DNA of 27,138 nucleotides from CAYPIE01 sp964410665. GTDB taxonomy: Bacteria > Planctomycetota > Planctomycetia > Gemmatales > Gemmataceae. Position 1 is the first letter of the stretch, and each line of letters opens with the position of its first letter. The notes under the pieces are model-generated. The model worked only from the letters and a program-made list of their open reading frames with translations, was not told the DNA's origin and made no database searches. The translations under genes and the position numbers were made by a program. This document shows positions 13,755 to 22,813 of the stretch, piece after piece. The stretch covers positions 1 to 27,138 of the forward strand of contig CAYPIE010000078.1 in NCBI GenBank assembly GCA_964410665.1, given 5' to 3'.

Positions 13755-15647
13755 ATGGATATGCTTATTCAGTTCAAATGTCCCCATTGTGGGGAGATCT
13801 ACCGCGTCAGGGATGAATTCGCCGGCAAACGCACCAAGTGCCGGGTTTCGACCTGCCAGCAGTTCATTACCGTGCCGGTACCCAAACCTGAGGGGTTGGA
13901 CGGTAAACCCAAGTCGACTGTCGCTGAGCAAATGGCGGCGGCGTTGTTGGCCGAGGAATCCGAGACCGAGAAGCAGAAAAAGTCCGCGCCGATTCAATTC
14001 AACTGCCCGCAATGTGATGAGCCGTTAGAGGTCGACCGCGGCCGGGCGGGCAAGAACATGCCATGTCCATCTTGTCGCAACATTGTGCGGATCCCCATCC
14101 CCAAGGAGGACAAACCAGTCGATTGGCGGCAGGCCAAGAGCCCGCTGGCCGCCCAACAAGAGACGGCCGAGGGGGTCTGGTCCACCGAGGACAGTCGCTA
14201 TGTTTCGGGCGAAGCGCTGCAAAAAGCCGAGGCGATCGAGATTGAGTATGAGCCGTTGCCCTGGAGTTATCGGCTGCGCAACTGGTCGATCGTGCTGGCC
14301 GGGGTGCTTGGGCTGGGGGTGCTAGGGTTGTTGTTCGTGCAGTGGCGTGGCGAGCAAGCCGAGCAGTTCACCATGGAGCAGGCGGAGGTCGCGTTAAAAG
14401 AAGCGTTAAACGAGCTTCAAGGGACTGCCAAAACCCAGTTGGCACCGACCTGGACGGCCGGGATCCACACAGCGAAGGGGCTGTTTACCCTCCGGAACGC
14501 GACCGAGCAGGCGGGGCGCGACGAGGCCATGAGGCTATTTGCGACTGCCCGAGGCGAGTTAGACACGGTCGCGCCGTCGCTGGACCGGAACGGTCAGATC
14601 ATCGAGTTATTGCGCGCTCAGGTACATCTGGGAGGGAACGAAGACCAGGTTGGGCTGGAGACCCGCTACGATTGGGATGCCGTCCAACGGGAATTACGCC
14701 AGACCTTCACCTTGTTGCAAGCCGCGGACCGAGACACTCAGGTGGAGGCTTTGCGGCAGTTGACCCAGTGGTTGCAACCGCTGGGTCAGAGCGAACGGGC
14801 GGCCCGGCTGGTGCGGGTGCTGTCGAGTGTCCCGGCCTGGGAACGGGCGGAGTTGTTGGCTCAGGTGGGTTTGGAACGCTTTCGAGCAGGGGATCGTGCG
14901 GGCGCGGAGCAGATGGCCGAGTTGGCCCAGGCTAACATGGGCAATCCGGGGGCAGCAGGTTTCCAGTCGCCGGTGACCTTGCAGGCGTTGTGGCTGGGTC
15001 TGGCTGGTGCCGAGCCGCTGCCGAAAGAACGTCGCCTGCTGCCGCCGCCGAGCGAACGGGGCGAGCCGAATCCGCTGGTTCGACAGGCTTATGCCTTGGG
15101 TCTTGCTTTACAGGGCAAGACCCAAGAGGCGATCGAACTGGCCAGCCGCACTGGTCGCCCCGAGGCCCGGCTGCGGGCCATGCTGGCGGTGGCCGAGATT
15201 GTCCAGGATCAGGGTGGGGAGATCGAAGCCTTGTTGAGCCAGGTCGGCGAAGTGTTGGCTCCACGCGCCGAACAACCGCGCAGCTCACCGTGGTGGAGCA
15301 TTCGTTTGGTGCGTCTGCTGGCGGCGACAGGAGCGCGGCAGCAAGCGGACACTTTCTTGGCCGCTCTATCCGATGCATCGCTTCGGGCCTGGTGTGGTTA
15401 TGCCATGCTGGCGGAGCAGGTGGCGAACCAAGGCAATCCACCGCTGCCTCAGGAAGCAGCGACCTCGGTCCCGGGCGACAGCGTGGCTGGAGGACAAGCT
15501 CGTTTGGCCTGGGCCCGCCACCAGGTGGCTGTGGATGGAGCTGATGCGGTCCGCGCGATGGTCGAGGCCTGGCCGGTTCAAGAGCGGGCGTTTGGCTTTG
15601 CTGGGCTTGCCCTGGGCTTACAGGATCGGGACGGCGTGGCGGAGTAG
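13755..15647 (+). CDS. Double zinc-ribbon, single-TM protein with helical repeat domain (630 aa)
   Basis: Two zinc ribbons lie at the N-terminus: Cys9-x2-Cys12 with Cys29 and Cys34, and Cys84-x2-Cys87 with Cys104-x2-Cys107. A charged linker leads to one transmembrane helix at about 177-195 (S-I-V-L-A-G-V-L-G-L-G-V-L-G-L-L-F). The remaining 430 residues are Ala/Leu/Gln/Glu-rich amphipathic helices resembling degenerate TPR or HEAT repeats, presumably on the far side of the membrane. This layout (cytoplasmic ribbon, anchor, helical solenoid) is common among uncharacterised planctomycete proteins; I know no established function. The start at 13755 is uncertain; a second ATG lies at 13761. The glutamine synthetase homologue follows in the same direction after 122 bp. 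Confidence 0.8.
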   Translation: MDMLIQFKCPHCGEIYRVRDEFAGKRTKCRVSTCQQFITVPVPKPEGLDGKPKSTVAEQMAAALLAEESETEKQKKSAPIQFNCPQCDEPLEVDRGRAGKNMPCPSCRNIVRIPIPKEDKPVDWRQAKSPLAAQQETAEGVWSTEDSRYVSGEALQKAEAIEIEYEPLPWSYRLRNWSIVLAGVLGLGVLGLLFVQWRGEQAEQFTMEQAEVALKEALNELQGTAKTQLAPTWTAGIHTAKGLFTLRNATEQAGRDEAMRLFATARGELDTVAPSLDRNGQIIELLRAQVHLGGNEDQVGLETRYDWDAVQRELRQTFTLLQAADRDTQVEALRQLTQWLQPLGQSERAARLVRVLSSVPAWERAELLAQVGLERFRAGDRAGAEQMAELAQANMGNPGAAGFQSPVTLQALWLGLAGAEPLPKERRLLPPPSERGEPNPLVRQAYALGLALQGKTQEAIELASRTGRPEARLRAMLAVAEIVQDQGGEIEALLSQVGEVLAPRAEQPRSSPWWSIRLVRLLAATGARQQADTFLAALSDASLRAWCGYAMLAEQVANQGNPPLPQEAATSVPGDSVAGGQARLAWARHQVAVDGADAVRAMVEAWPVQERAFGFAGLALGLQDRDGVAE

Positions 15648-15769
15648 TTTCCCTCTAGCGGGGGACCGGGCCAGCGAGTATTTTATTGAATACCTCTCCG
15701 TGACGGTTCCTCGAGACTGGCATGCTCCCGCCGTTCGCCGCCGATGCTCATCCACGGAGGTCACGCCCC

Positions 15770-17185
15770 GTGACGCCAAAACAAATCTTGGCCTGGATCA
15801 AGGAAAAAGAGGTCCAGGCGGTCGATCTACGCTTTATGGACTTTCCGGGCCTGTGGCAGCACTTCACGATCCCCGCCAACACGCTGCATGAAATCGACTT
15901 TGAAGATGGCCGCAGCTTCGATGGCTCGAGTATCCGGGGCTGGAAGGCCATCAATGAGTCGGACATGTTGATCCTGCCCGACCCGGCGACCGCCTTTCTC
16001 GACCCGTTTACCCGGGAAACCACCTTGACGATGCTCTGCAATATTCAAGATCCACTGACCCGTCAGGACTATACGCGCGATCCTCGAAATGTGGCCCGCA
16101 AGGCTGTCCACTACATGCGGCGGACTGGGATCGCCGAAGGGATCCGGGTCGGCTGTGCCCTTGAGTTCTTTCTGTTCGATGATGTTCGCTACGATCAGAC
16201 GCCCTACGCGGCGTACTATCATCTCGACAGTGTGGAAGGGGCCTGGAATACCGGCCGGGCCGAGGAGCCCAATTTGGGCTACAAGCTCCGCTACAAGGAA
16301 GGGTATTTTCCCTGTCCTCCTGCCGATGCTTCGCATGACATCCGCTCGGACATCATGATTATTCTGGATGGGTGTGCGGTGGGCGTTGCCGCGCATATGC
16401 ACGAGGTGGCCACCGGTGGGCAGGCCAAGATTGATCTGGTCCCGGATGATTTGCTGACCATGGCCGACAATGTGCAGAAGGCCAAATACATTATCAAAAA
16501 TGTGGCGCGTAAGTACCACAAAACGGCCACGTTTATGCCCAAGCCATTGTGGGGGGAGAATGGTTCGGGCATGCCCGTGCAGCTCACATTGTGGTCCAAG
16601 GACCGGCACAATCTGTTCGCGGGGCATGACTACGCTGGCCTGTCGGACCTGGGCCGCTACGCCATGGGTGGCATCCTACGGCATGCTCCCGCCTTGTGCG
16701 CCATCACCAATCCAACCACCAACAGCTACAAGCGGATGGTGCATAACGATGAGGCCCCGGTCAATCTCGCCTACAGCCGCCGCAACCGAGCGGCCGCGCT
16801 GCGGATTCCCGTGTACGCGCCCAACTCCCAGAGTAAACGGATTGAATTTCGTTGCCCTGATGGTTTGAGTAATGCCTACCTTGCCTTTGCCGCTATCCTG
16901 ATGGCCATGCTCGATGGGATCAAGAACAAGCTTCATCCCGGGGATCCCTTTGACAAGGACGTTTACGACCTAGAACCCGAGGAGTTGGCCCGGGTGCCCA
17001 AGACCCCGGCGACTCTAGAAGAGGCATTGGTCCACCTGGAACGCGACCAAGAGTTTTTACTCCAGGGGGATGTCTTTACGCCGGATGTGATCAGCACTTG
17101 GATTTGGTACAAGCGCGAAAAAGAGGTCGATGCTCTGCGGCAACGGCCGCATCCGTATGAGTTTGCTTTGTACTTTGATAACTGA
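15770..17185 (+). CDS. glnA: Type I glutamine synthetase homologue lacking key metal ligands (471 aa)
   Basis: It is full length (E. coli GlnA has 469 aa). A GTG start at 15770 with GGAGG nine bases upstream gives the usual N-terminus; an upstream ATG would add 16 atypical residues. Conserved family elements are F-D-G-S-S-I, E-S-D-M, H-E-V-A-T, K-T-A-T-F-M-P-K-P, N-P-T-T-N-S-Y-K-R, E-A-P-V, R-I-E-F-R and the adenylylation-site region D-V-Y-D-L (Tyr399). However, three of the six ligands of the two catalytic metals are replaced: Glu129 by Ala (residue 130, GCC at 16157), Glu220 by Lys (AAG at 16427) and His269 by Pro (CCC at 16574). His271 is also replaced, by Gln. The normal glutamate + ammonia + ATP reaction is therefore doubtful. 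It may be a pseudo-enzyme, a regulator or a ligase with another substrate; a canonical copy elsewhere in the genome is expected. Confidence 0.9.
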   Translation: MTPKQILAWIKEKEVQAVDLRFMDFPGLWQHFTIPANTLHEIDFEDGRSFDGSSIRGWKAINESDMLILPDPATAFLDPFTRETTLTMLCNIQDPLTRQDYTRDPRNVARKAVHYMRRTGIAEGIRVGCALEFFLFDDVRYDQTPYAAYYHLDSVEGAWNTGRAEEPNLGYKLRYKEGYFPCPPADASHDIRSDIMIILDGCAVGVAAHMHEVATGGQAKIDLVPDDLLTMADNVQKAKYIIKNVARKYHKTATFMPKPLWGENGSGMPVQLTLWSKDRHNLFAGHDYAGLSDLGRYAMGGILRHAPALCAITNPTTNSYKRMVHNDEAPVNLAYSRRNRAAALRIPVYAPNSQSKRIEFRCPDGLSNAYLAFAAILMAMLDGIKNKLHPGDPFDKDVYDLEPEELARVPKTPATLEEALVHLERDQEFLLQGDVFTPDVISTWIWYKREKEVDALRQRPHPYEFALYFDN

Positions 17186-17190
17186 GCGAA

Positions 17191-17228
17191 GCCGCCGCTC
17201 TGGAGCCTTGCGGGTCCAGAGCGGCGGC
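17191..17228. terminator. Bidirectional hairpin between convergent genes
   Basis: The perfect 14-bp arms GCCGCCGCTCTGGA (17191-17204) and TCCAGAGCGGCGGC (17215-17228) with a 10-nt loop lie between the glutamine synthetase stop and the polysaccharide export stop. There is no strong U-tract on either side, but position and stability support transcription termination in both directions. Confidence 0.55.
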
Positions 17229-17241
17229 AGGCCGAGATGCA

Positions 17242-18621
17242 TCACGGGGCGATGACCGTGGTGTCCAGGGTGGCATCGCGGCCACGTAGGATGCGGCCGA
17301 AGAAGTCAAACTGAATAATGCCGGTCAGGTATCGGGTGATCGCCTCGCCAGGGGTTTCCTGGAGGATAATCACATCGCCGGGCTTAATGATAATGTTCTC
17401 ACGCGGGTCACGTAGGGCACGGTACAGATCCACCTGAATGCGGATCTGGCCATAGTTGCCGGTCTTGCGGAGAACGGTCACGCGGCTCGGCGTCGGTGAA
17501 CCCAGACCCAGGGCGGCCACGTTTCCGGCCAGGTTGTTCTGGGCAATCAAGCCGTTGAGCAAGGGACCACCGGCCAAGGCGATGGCTTCGACCACGCGGA
17601 TGTCCAAATCGCGGGGGAGCACGAACTGACGCGGTAACAGCACACCACCGGTGTAGAACACCTCGGTGTCGCGTGCAGGAATGAACACAATATCCCCTTG
17701 CCGAAGCACAATGTCTTGCGGGCCGAACGGTAGGGCTTCGCCCGGTTTGAGACGCAAGGGAATGCGGATCACGTTCCCTCGACCCGTTCCCTGAGCGAGG
17801 GGCGGTTGCTGTGGCAAGGCACAGTCGGGTGACTGAACGAGGCTCTCCAAGTCGGTTCCGGAGCGATAGTAGCCACGCTGGATGACTACTTCGTTGGCGG
17901 CATTGGGGTCGGGCAAGCCACCGGTACGGGTCAGTGCGGTCAACACATCATTTTGATAGGCAGGGAGGTTGACCACCTGGCCCTGACCACGGCGAACACT
18001 GCCCAGGGCAATCCCTCGTTCCAACAGGCCAATCGAGCCACTATCTTCGCGGATCACCAGGACACGCGTTTCGCGATCTTGGAAGCGGGTGACAATGATT
18101 CGTGCTTCACTCGGTTCCAGGATGGGCTTGATCCCTTGGGTATATGCATCAAAGATGATTTCTTGTACTTGGACCAGGGTTTTGCCGCCGACCTCGAGTG
18201 GTTTGCCGATCAGCGGCAGGGCCAGAGTGCCGTCCTCGCGGATCGGGAAGGGATAGCCAATCGCCGGTGGCAGGTCATCGGCATCCCCAAGGCGCACAGG
18301 AGGTCCTTGTTCGGACTGCCCCAGCACTCCTTCAATGTAGATTCCCAGCACATCTCCTGGACCGACCCGATATACCTCGGGTGGCCGCTGACGCAGGTAG
18401 GACAAGGGCACCGAGACGAGATCGGATTTCGGGATCGCCAGATGCTCCGCAGGCAGGCGGCGTACGGGAATTCCATCGGCCACCGGGTTGGAGACCGCCG
18501 CGCAGCCTGTGAACACCAGGGCCAGGGTCGCTACGGCGAGCCAACGGCCAATGACGGTGACTCTGGGCGGAGCTTTCCCAGGGGGCGTCCCGCAGGATGC
18601 AGGATTAGCATACATACGCAT
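17242..18621 (-). CDS. Wza-like polysaccharide export lipoprotein with SLBB domains (459 aa)
   Basis: The N-terminal signal has a lipobox L-V-F-T-G-C (Cys40), so the mature protein should be lipid-anchored. A Poly_export domain begins near residue 83 with V-Y-R-V-G-P-G-D-V-L-G-I-Y-I-E-G, the hallmark of Wza/KpsD-type proteins. SLBB-type beta-grasp segments follow, including Q-G-D-I-V-F-I-P and the final K-P-G-D-V-I-I-L. Proteins of this family form the outer-membrane or periplasmic channel for capsule and exopolysaccharide export. The start follows AGGA by five bases. The gene is last in a two-gene minus-strand unit, 30 bp after the GF..GF lipoprotein, and sits opposite the O-antigen ligase operon, consistent with one polysaccharide system. 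Confidence 0.9.
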   Translation of the reverse strand: MRMYANPASCGTPPGKAPPRVTVIGRWLAVATLALVFTGCAAVSNPVADGIPVRRLPAEHLAIPKSDLVSVPLSYLRQRPPEVYRVGPGDVLGIYIEGVLGQSEQGPPVRLGDADDLPPAIGYPFPIREDGTLALPLIGKPLEVGGKTLVQVQEIIFDAYTQGIKPILEPSEARIIVTRFQDRETRVLVIREDSGSIGLLERGIALGSVRRGQGQVVNLPAYQNDVLTALTRTGGLPDPNAANEVVIQRGYYRSGTDLESLVQSPDCALPQQPPLAQGTGRGNVIRIPLRLKPGEALPFGPQDIVLRQGDIVFIPARDTEVFYTGGVLLPRQFVLPRDLDIRVVEAIALAGGPLLNGLIAQNNLAGNVAALGLGSPTPSRVTVLRKTGNYGQIRIQVDLYRALRDPRENIIIKPGDVIILQETPGEAITRYLTGIIQFDFFGRILRGRDATLDTTVIAP

Positions 18622-18651
18622 TGATCCTGTCGTAGTGGTTCTGGGGAGGCG

Positions 18652-19431
18652 TCACTGCTCTGAGGGCTTGGCTGTATCAGGCAACCGTTCGGGTGTCATA
18701 GGCGGAGGCTCCACCATCCAATCTGGGAGTTCAGATATCGGCTCCCCCTGGGAATGGATGCCGAGCGGAATCTCTGAGGACTCGGCGGGGGGCTGTGATC
18801 GGGGGAACGGCAGCATCGGAGCAGGGATCTCCTCCGGGGATCCTAAAGTCGATGGCAGTGGCGACCCAGGCAGGGGCATTCCAGGCGACGACATGTCCGG
18901 GCTTGGTAATCCATCCAACGGTGGCAGAACACCGGATTTCCCAGGCTTTTGCTGGGTAGGAATGTTGTCTCGGGGAATCTGCTGTTCGATAGGATCGGGG
19001 GCCGGTGGCAGCGGGACAGGACGAATGACCAGGTCACGCAAGCCACTGGCCATCGCTTCCTGACTGCCGAGGCGAAAGCCGGCAATCCAATCTTGAATGG
19101 CCTGGATCCCTTGCACGCTGTCATACTGAGGGGTGCGATATTTCCAGGGGATGGTCCCGGGTGGTTCGCCGTTGCCGCCCGCAAATAAGTAGTCGACAAA
19201 GCCGTCTTCGAAGCCGTCGGCAAAGTCTTCGGAGTAGACATTGATGGGAGAACAAGCTTGGATTTCGAGCCAGCGCCTCTGGGCCAGTTTACGAAACTGG
19301 CGACGTTCCTCGCGGTCATGTATACGATCCGCGGGGCTGTGGATCAGGTTGTGCACGCTAAAGGTGTAGAAAGAGCATCCGGTTGCGAACTGCAGGCACA
19401 GCGCGACGAATAGCCAGCGAGAGTGTGCCAT
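18652..19431 (-). CDS. Planctomycete GF..GF-type lipoprotein with proline-rich tail (259 aa)
   Basis: The ATG at 19431 has AGGAAG five bases upstream and starts a signal peptide with lipobox F-A-T-G-C; upstream in-frame starts would bury the signal. After it, residues about 80-140 contain the pattern F-A-D-G-F-E-D-G-F-V-D-Y-L-F-A-G-G-N-G and I-Q-D-W-I-A-G-F-R-L-G, a module I recognise from planctomycete lipoproteins of unknown function that are often encoded near polysaccharide export genes. The C-terminal 110 residues are Pro/Ser/Gly-rich and look disordered, possibly spanning the cell wall. It lies 30 bp upstream of the Wza-like gene and is probably co-transcribed with it; an accessory envelope role in export is inferred. 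Confidence 0.8.
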   Translation of the reverse strand: MAHSRWLFVALCLQFATGCSFYTFSVHNLIHSPADRIHDREERRQFRKLAQRRWLEIQACSPINVYSEDFADGFEDGFVDYLFAGGNGEPPGTIPWKYRTPQYDSVQGIQAIQDWIAGFRLGSQEAMASGLRDLVIRPVPLPPAPDPIEQQIPRDNIPTQQKPGKSGVLPPLDGLPSPDMSSPGMPLPGSPLPSTLGSPEEIPAPMLPFPRSQPPAESSEIPLGIHSQGEPISELPDWMVEPPPMTPERLPDTAKPSEQ

Positions 19432-19639
19432 ACAAGCTTCCTTCCCCAGTAACCAGCACTGCCAAGCGGCTTTATGGGCATCGAACCATCCTGCGCTAGG
19501 ATAATCGGCCCTCGTGGGAAAGGACTTGAAGGGTGATTCCAATCCAAACACTTTTCCAGATCCTATCGGATCTACGGATAACTTAATTTGGAGAAACTTG
19601 GCGAAAGAAGGGAAAAATCAAGTATTTTCTCGAATGGCC

Positions 19640-19678
19640 TTCCAGAACACACCAGGCGTATTATACTGATAACGTTAT
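19640..19678 (+). promoter_or_regulatory. Candidate promoter with palindrome in the divergent gap 19432-19734
   Basis: TTCCAG (19640-19645), a 16-bp spacer and TATACT (19662-19667) fit a sigma-70-type promoter for the plus-strand genes. The perfect palindrome ATAACGTTAT (19669-19678) covers the expected transcription start and could be an operator. The rest of the 303-bp gap is AT-rich and must also contain the promoter of the minus-strand lipoprotein/export unit, which I could not place. Confidence 0.45.
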
Positions 19679-19734
19679 AGGACATGATACTGCGATGGAT
19701 TGGAACCACAGTTATTCAATTTTGAGAGCTTCTG

Positions 19735-20040
19735 ATGCGACAGTCCATGCGCCTGTTGAGCCAATATACCTTTGGAGTGGTGGTACTCGCGAGTTTGTGT
19801 CACTTTGGCCTTGGGCTTGGCTCCACCGCCTCGGTGACCTCAGGAGCGGAAGTGCCTACGCCCGACTTCCAAAGCTATCCCACCATCGCTGAGACCAAGA
19901 CTCCTGCCCCCCCACCAACCGCGGTCACCGAGGATGATATCATCGTCATCGACCAGCGGTTTTTGACGCGGCGTCCCATTTCCCGGCCTCCCGCCATTGT
20001 GCCGATTCCGACTATCATGCGCCCCTTACCTCAATCTTAA
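19735..20040 (+). CDS. Small secreted proline-rich protein (101 aa)
   Basis: A positively charged start (M-R-Q-S-M-R) precedes a hydrophobic segment at about residues 9-30, giving a plausible signal peptide. The mature part is rich in Pro and Thr and ends with R-R-P-I-S-R-P-P-A-I-V-P-I-P. There is no Cys lipobox and no known domain. A GAGAG sequence precedes the ATG; Met5 at 19747 is an alternative start. It lies between the polysaccharide export unit and the ligase, so a role in the envelope or in polysaccharide assembly is inferred from context only. Confidence 0.6.
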   Translation: MRQSMRLLSQYTFGVVVLASLCHFGLGLGSTASVTSGAEVPTPDFQSYPTIAETKTPAPPPTAVTEDDIIVIDQRFLTRRPISRPPAIVPIPTIMRPLPQS

Positions 20041-20293
20041 GTCGACGTCCTTGAGATCTGAGGCCGGAATCGCGAAGGTCTGCCCCCTTGGAAGCGAATG
20101 GAAGGCATCGCGCCAAGGTGGGGACCACCAAGGAGTTAGCGCGACAGGGGGTCTGGGTCCGGCCCACTAAGTTGCCACTTTTGTTCGGGCAGACCCGATT
20201 TGGAAAGCCGCTTTGGCATTTTTCCAAGCGGCAACCAGACGTTGCCACTGCGTCTCCGCCCCGAGGTCGCGGTGGTCAAATTGTCACTGGTGG

Positions 20294-22792
20294 GTGGATG
20301 CCATTCGAAAACAAACCTCATCTCGCACTCATGATCTGACAGCTGCCTCAGTGATCCTCCTGCTGATCATGGAAGGGCTGTTGGGCCTGATGCTTGTCCT
20401 GGCGCCCTGGGCCTTGGGTGCAGTACAGCCGGTGGCTGAGTTTGGTCTGATGCTTGGACTCCTGGGACTGCTCGGTCTTTGGGGGCTTCGCGTGCTGCTT
20501 GAGGGAAAGCTTCGCTGGTCCGCCCCAGGGATCATCCTGGGCCTGGGCGGCTTGTTTCTGCTTGGCCTGGTGCAGCAATGGACCCTGCCCAACGGCGTGC
20601 TGAGCTTCCTTTCTCCCGGCAGTGCTCACATTCAGGCCACTTGTTGCCCGACCGAACCGGAGATTGTGTCTGGTTTGCAGCCCGAGCCCACAACGCTCGC
20701 CAGCGGTCGTGGTAGCGTCAGCGTCAACTCTTGGGAAACCCAAAAGAAAGGGGTGCGTCTGCTTGCGGCCTTACTGCTTTTTGCCTGTGTCCAAGCCAAT
20801 CTTGCCACCCCCGCTGTGTTTCGACATCTGTGCTTGCTAGCGGTCCTCAATGGCACCGCGCTGGCCATTTTTGGCCTGATTCAGCACTTCGCGACTCCAG
20901 CGGGCCAAGTGTACGGCTACTTTCAGACCGAAGGCGCCGTCTTTGGACCGTTTGTCAATCGCAATCACTTTGCTTTTTACCAAAATCTCTGCATCGGTTT
21001 GGGCGTCGGCCTGTTTTTGAGTCTGCATGATCCACGAAATTCATTTGAGCGTCAGACAAGTAATTACAATGTGCTCCGGCATCCGGCGGGGATGTGGCTG
21101 ATCGTGGCTTTACTGTTCATGGCCGCTAGCGTCTTTGTCAGCCTGTCGCGCGGAGGCATGGTATCACTCGGATTAGGTCTGCTCGTGGGTCTGTGGCTGT
21201 ATTGGCGTCGCAAGCGTTCCTCCACTGGCTGGGCCAATTGGGGCTTGATCGGGGTGATCAGCGTGCTCGGTCTAGGCTTGCTGACCTGGCTTGGTCTGGA
21301 GCCGGTGGAAAACCGTCTGGGAACCCTGACTTCCGCGGAGATTCTTCGTGATGATCGGCTGCGCGTGTGGAGCAATCTGCTGAGTTTGTTGCCACAGTTT
21401 CCCGTGCTGGGCAGTGGGTTTGGAACCTTTGAGTTTGTCGAACCGCTCAGTCATCGCTCGGACCGAGCCATCACCTCGCTGATGGGCCATGCACACAACG
21501 AGTACCTCAATCTGTTGGTCGAGGGCGGCCTGTTGGGCTTGGTCTTTGGAGTAGGCATCCTGGTCGTTGTGTTTCGCCAGGGACTGTGGCAACTCCAGCA
21601 AGGGGGGACCGTGGCGGCGTTGGCCGCGGGGGGGCTGGTGGCTTTCACCGCAGCATTGCTGCAGAGTTTTACCGAGTTTGGCTTTACCATTCCGGCCAAC
21701 ACCTTGCTGTGTGTGGTCCTAGCCGCCCAGTTATGTGGCGAGGGAGCCCGAAAGCCGGTTAACACCTCGAGCTCGGCGGTTTCCCGAGACATGCCGTTCT
21801 GGCAAAGGATCGGCTTCGCTGTGGTGGTGGTCGTAGTGGGTCTGTTGCTGTGTCAACACCTCTGGCGTGAGTTGTGGGCCGAGCAATACCGTCTAGCTGG
21901 AGCACGGCTGGTGCGGCAAGGAGGTAAGGAACCGAAACGAATGCTGGCCTATTACCAACAAGCGGCGGCTTGGACGCCGGAGGATGGGCAAATCCGCACC
22001 GCTTTGGGCGATGTTTACCTCAAGCTGTACGATCAACCCGATTTTCTTCCAGACCTCCAAGGCGAAGCGAGGCGCCAACAATGGTTGTTCCCCGGTTTGC
22101 GTGAGCAAATTGCGGCCCGAGATCGTTGCCCGCTTCTGGAGTCCCCGCATTTGCGTTTGGCCGATAAGGTTGGAGCATTGACTCGGGGCGATTCCATCGA
22201 CGCGTATCTGAACCGGGTCCATTTTGTCCTCAAGGCGGATCCGAATCTTTGGTACCTTGCCGGCAGGATCGAGCAGCGGAATGGCGACCTTGCCGCGGCA
22301 CTGGCGAGTTGGCAAAACTGTTTACGACTCGATGCCAGCTTTCTGAACCGCATTGTGGCCGATCTGGGAGCGGATTTTCCCCGCCAGCGACTCTTCCGCG
22401 AACTCCTGCCCGAGCAGCCGGAGGTGCTGCTAGCGGCTGCTGACCGCTTTGCCGAGGATCCACAAACCGTTCGGTCGCTGCTCGCCAGGGCTCTCAAGGT
22501 CCTGGAGGCGACCCCCGAGATTTCGGAAGCCGCATACTGGCAGCAGCGCGGACAGATCCTGAATCGGCTCGGGCAGTTTGAGCAAGCGAGGAAAGCCTAT
22601 CGACGGGCGATTCAATGTGATCCGAATGCTTGGCCGATCCGCCTGGAGTACGCGCAGATCTTGGTCGACCGCGATGCCTTCGACGAAGCGCAGAGACAAC
22701 TTCGCCGTCTGTTAGCTCTGTTTCCAGACAATCGTCAAGCTCAGTCGTTGCATAAGATCGTTGTCGAGGCCCAGGTCAGAAGGAAAGAGTGA
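20294..22792 (+). CDS. O-antigen ligase/polymerase (Wzy/WaaL-like) with C-terminal TPR domain (about 832 aa)
   Basis: The first 500 residues hold about 11-12 hydrophobic helices with O-antigen ligase family signatures: F-G-P-F-V-N-R-N-H-F-A (near residue 216), G-S-G-F-G-T-F and G-H-A-H-N-E-Y-L-N-L-L-V-E-G-G (near 397), the large periplasmic-loop region that binds lipid-linked glycan. After a final membrane helix the C-terminal 300 residues contain TPR units, for example R-I-E-Q-R-N-G-D-L-A-A-A-L-A-S-W and G-Q-F-E-Q-A-R-K-A-Y-R-R-A-I. The fusion resembles ligase-TPR proteins used in exopolysaccharide or protein O-glycosylation. The start is uncertain: a GTG at 20294 is chosen because a short charged segment then precedes the first helix. 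It is followed after 21 bp by the protease gene. Confidence 0.85.
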   Translation: MDAIRKQTSSRTHDLTAASVILLLIMEGLLGLMLVLAPWALGAVQPVAEFGLMLGLLGLLGLWGLRVLLEGKLRWSAPGIILGLGGLFLLGLVQQWTLPNGVLSFLSPGSAHIQATCCPTEPEIVSGLQPEPTTLASGRGSVSVNSWETQKKGVRLLAALLLFACVQANLATPAVFRHLCLLAVLNGTALAIFGLIQHFATPAGQVYGYFQTEGAVFGPFVNRNHFAFYQNLCIGLGVGLFLSLHDPRNSFERQTSNYNVLRHPAGMWLIVALLFMAASVFVSLSRGGMVSLGLGLLVGLWLYWRRKRSSTGWANWGLIGVISVLGLGLLTWLGLEPVENRLGTLTSAEILRDDRLRVWSNLLSLLPQFPVLGSGFGTFEFVEPLSHRSDRAITSLMGHAHNEYLNLLVEGGLLGLVFGVGILVVVFRQGLWQLQQGGTVAALAAGGLVAFTAALLQSFTEFGFTIPANTLLCVVLAAQLCGEGARKPVNTSSSAVSRDMPFWQRIGFAVVVVVVGLLLCQHLWRELWAEQYRLAGARLVRQGGKEPKRMLAYYQQAAAWTPEDGQIRTALGDVYLKLYDQPDFLPDLQGEARRQQWLFPGLREQIAARDRCPLLESPHLRLADKVGALTRGDSIDAYLNRVHFVLKADPNLWYLAGRIEQRNGDLAAALASWQNCLRLDASFLNRIVADLGADFPRQRLFRELLPEQPEVLLAAADRFAEDPQTVRSLLARALKVLEATPEISEAAYWQQRGQILNRLGQFEQARKAYRRAIQCDPNAWPIRLEYAQILVDRDAFDEAQRQLRRLLALFPDNRQAQSLHKIVVEAQVRRKE

Positions 22793-22813
22793 ATTGCTTA
22801 GGGAGATGGTGGA

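Noticed and set aside
15722..15769. Longer glutamine synthetase N-terminus from an upstream ATG
   Set aside because: The extra 16 residues are not typical of the family, and the GTG at 15770 has a well-spaced GGAGG and gives the usual length.
20299..20340. A 13-codon leader peptide frame overlapping the start of the ligase gene
   Set aside because: It is too short and without its own Shine-Dalgarno or regulatory codon pattern; probably chance.
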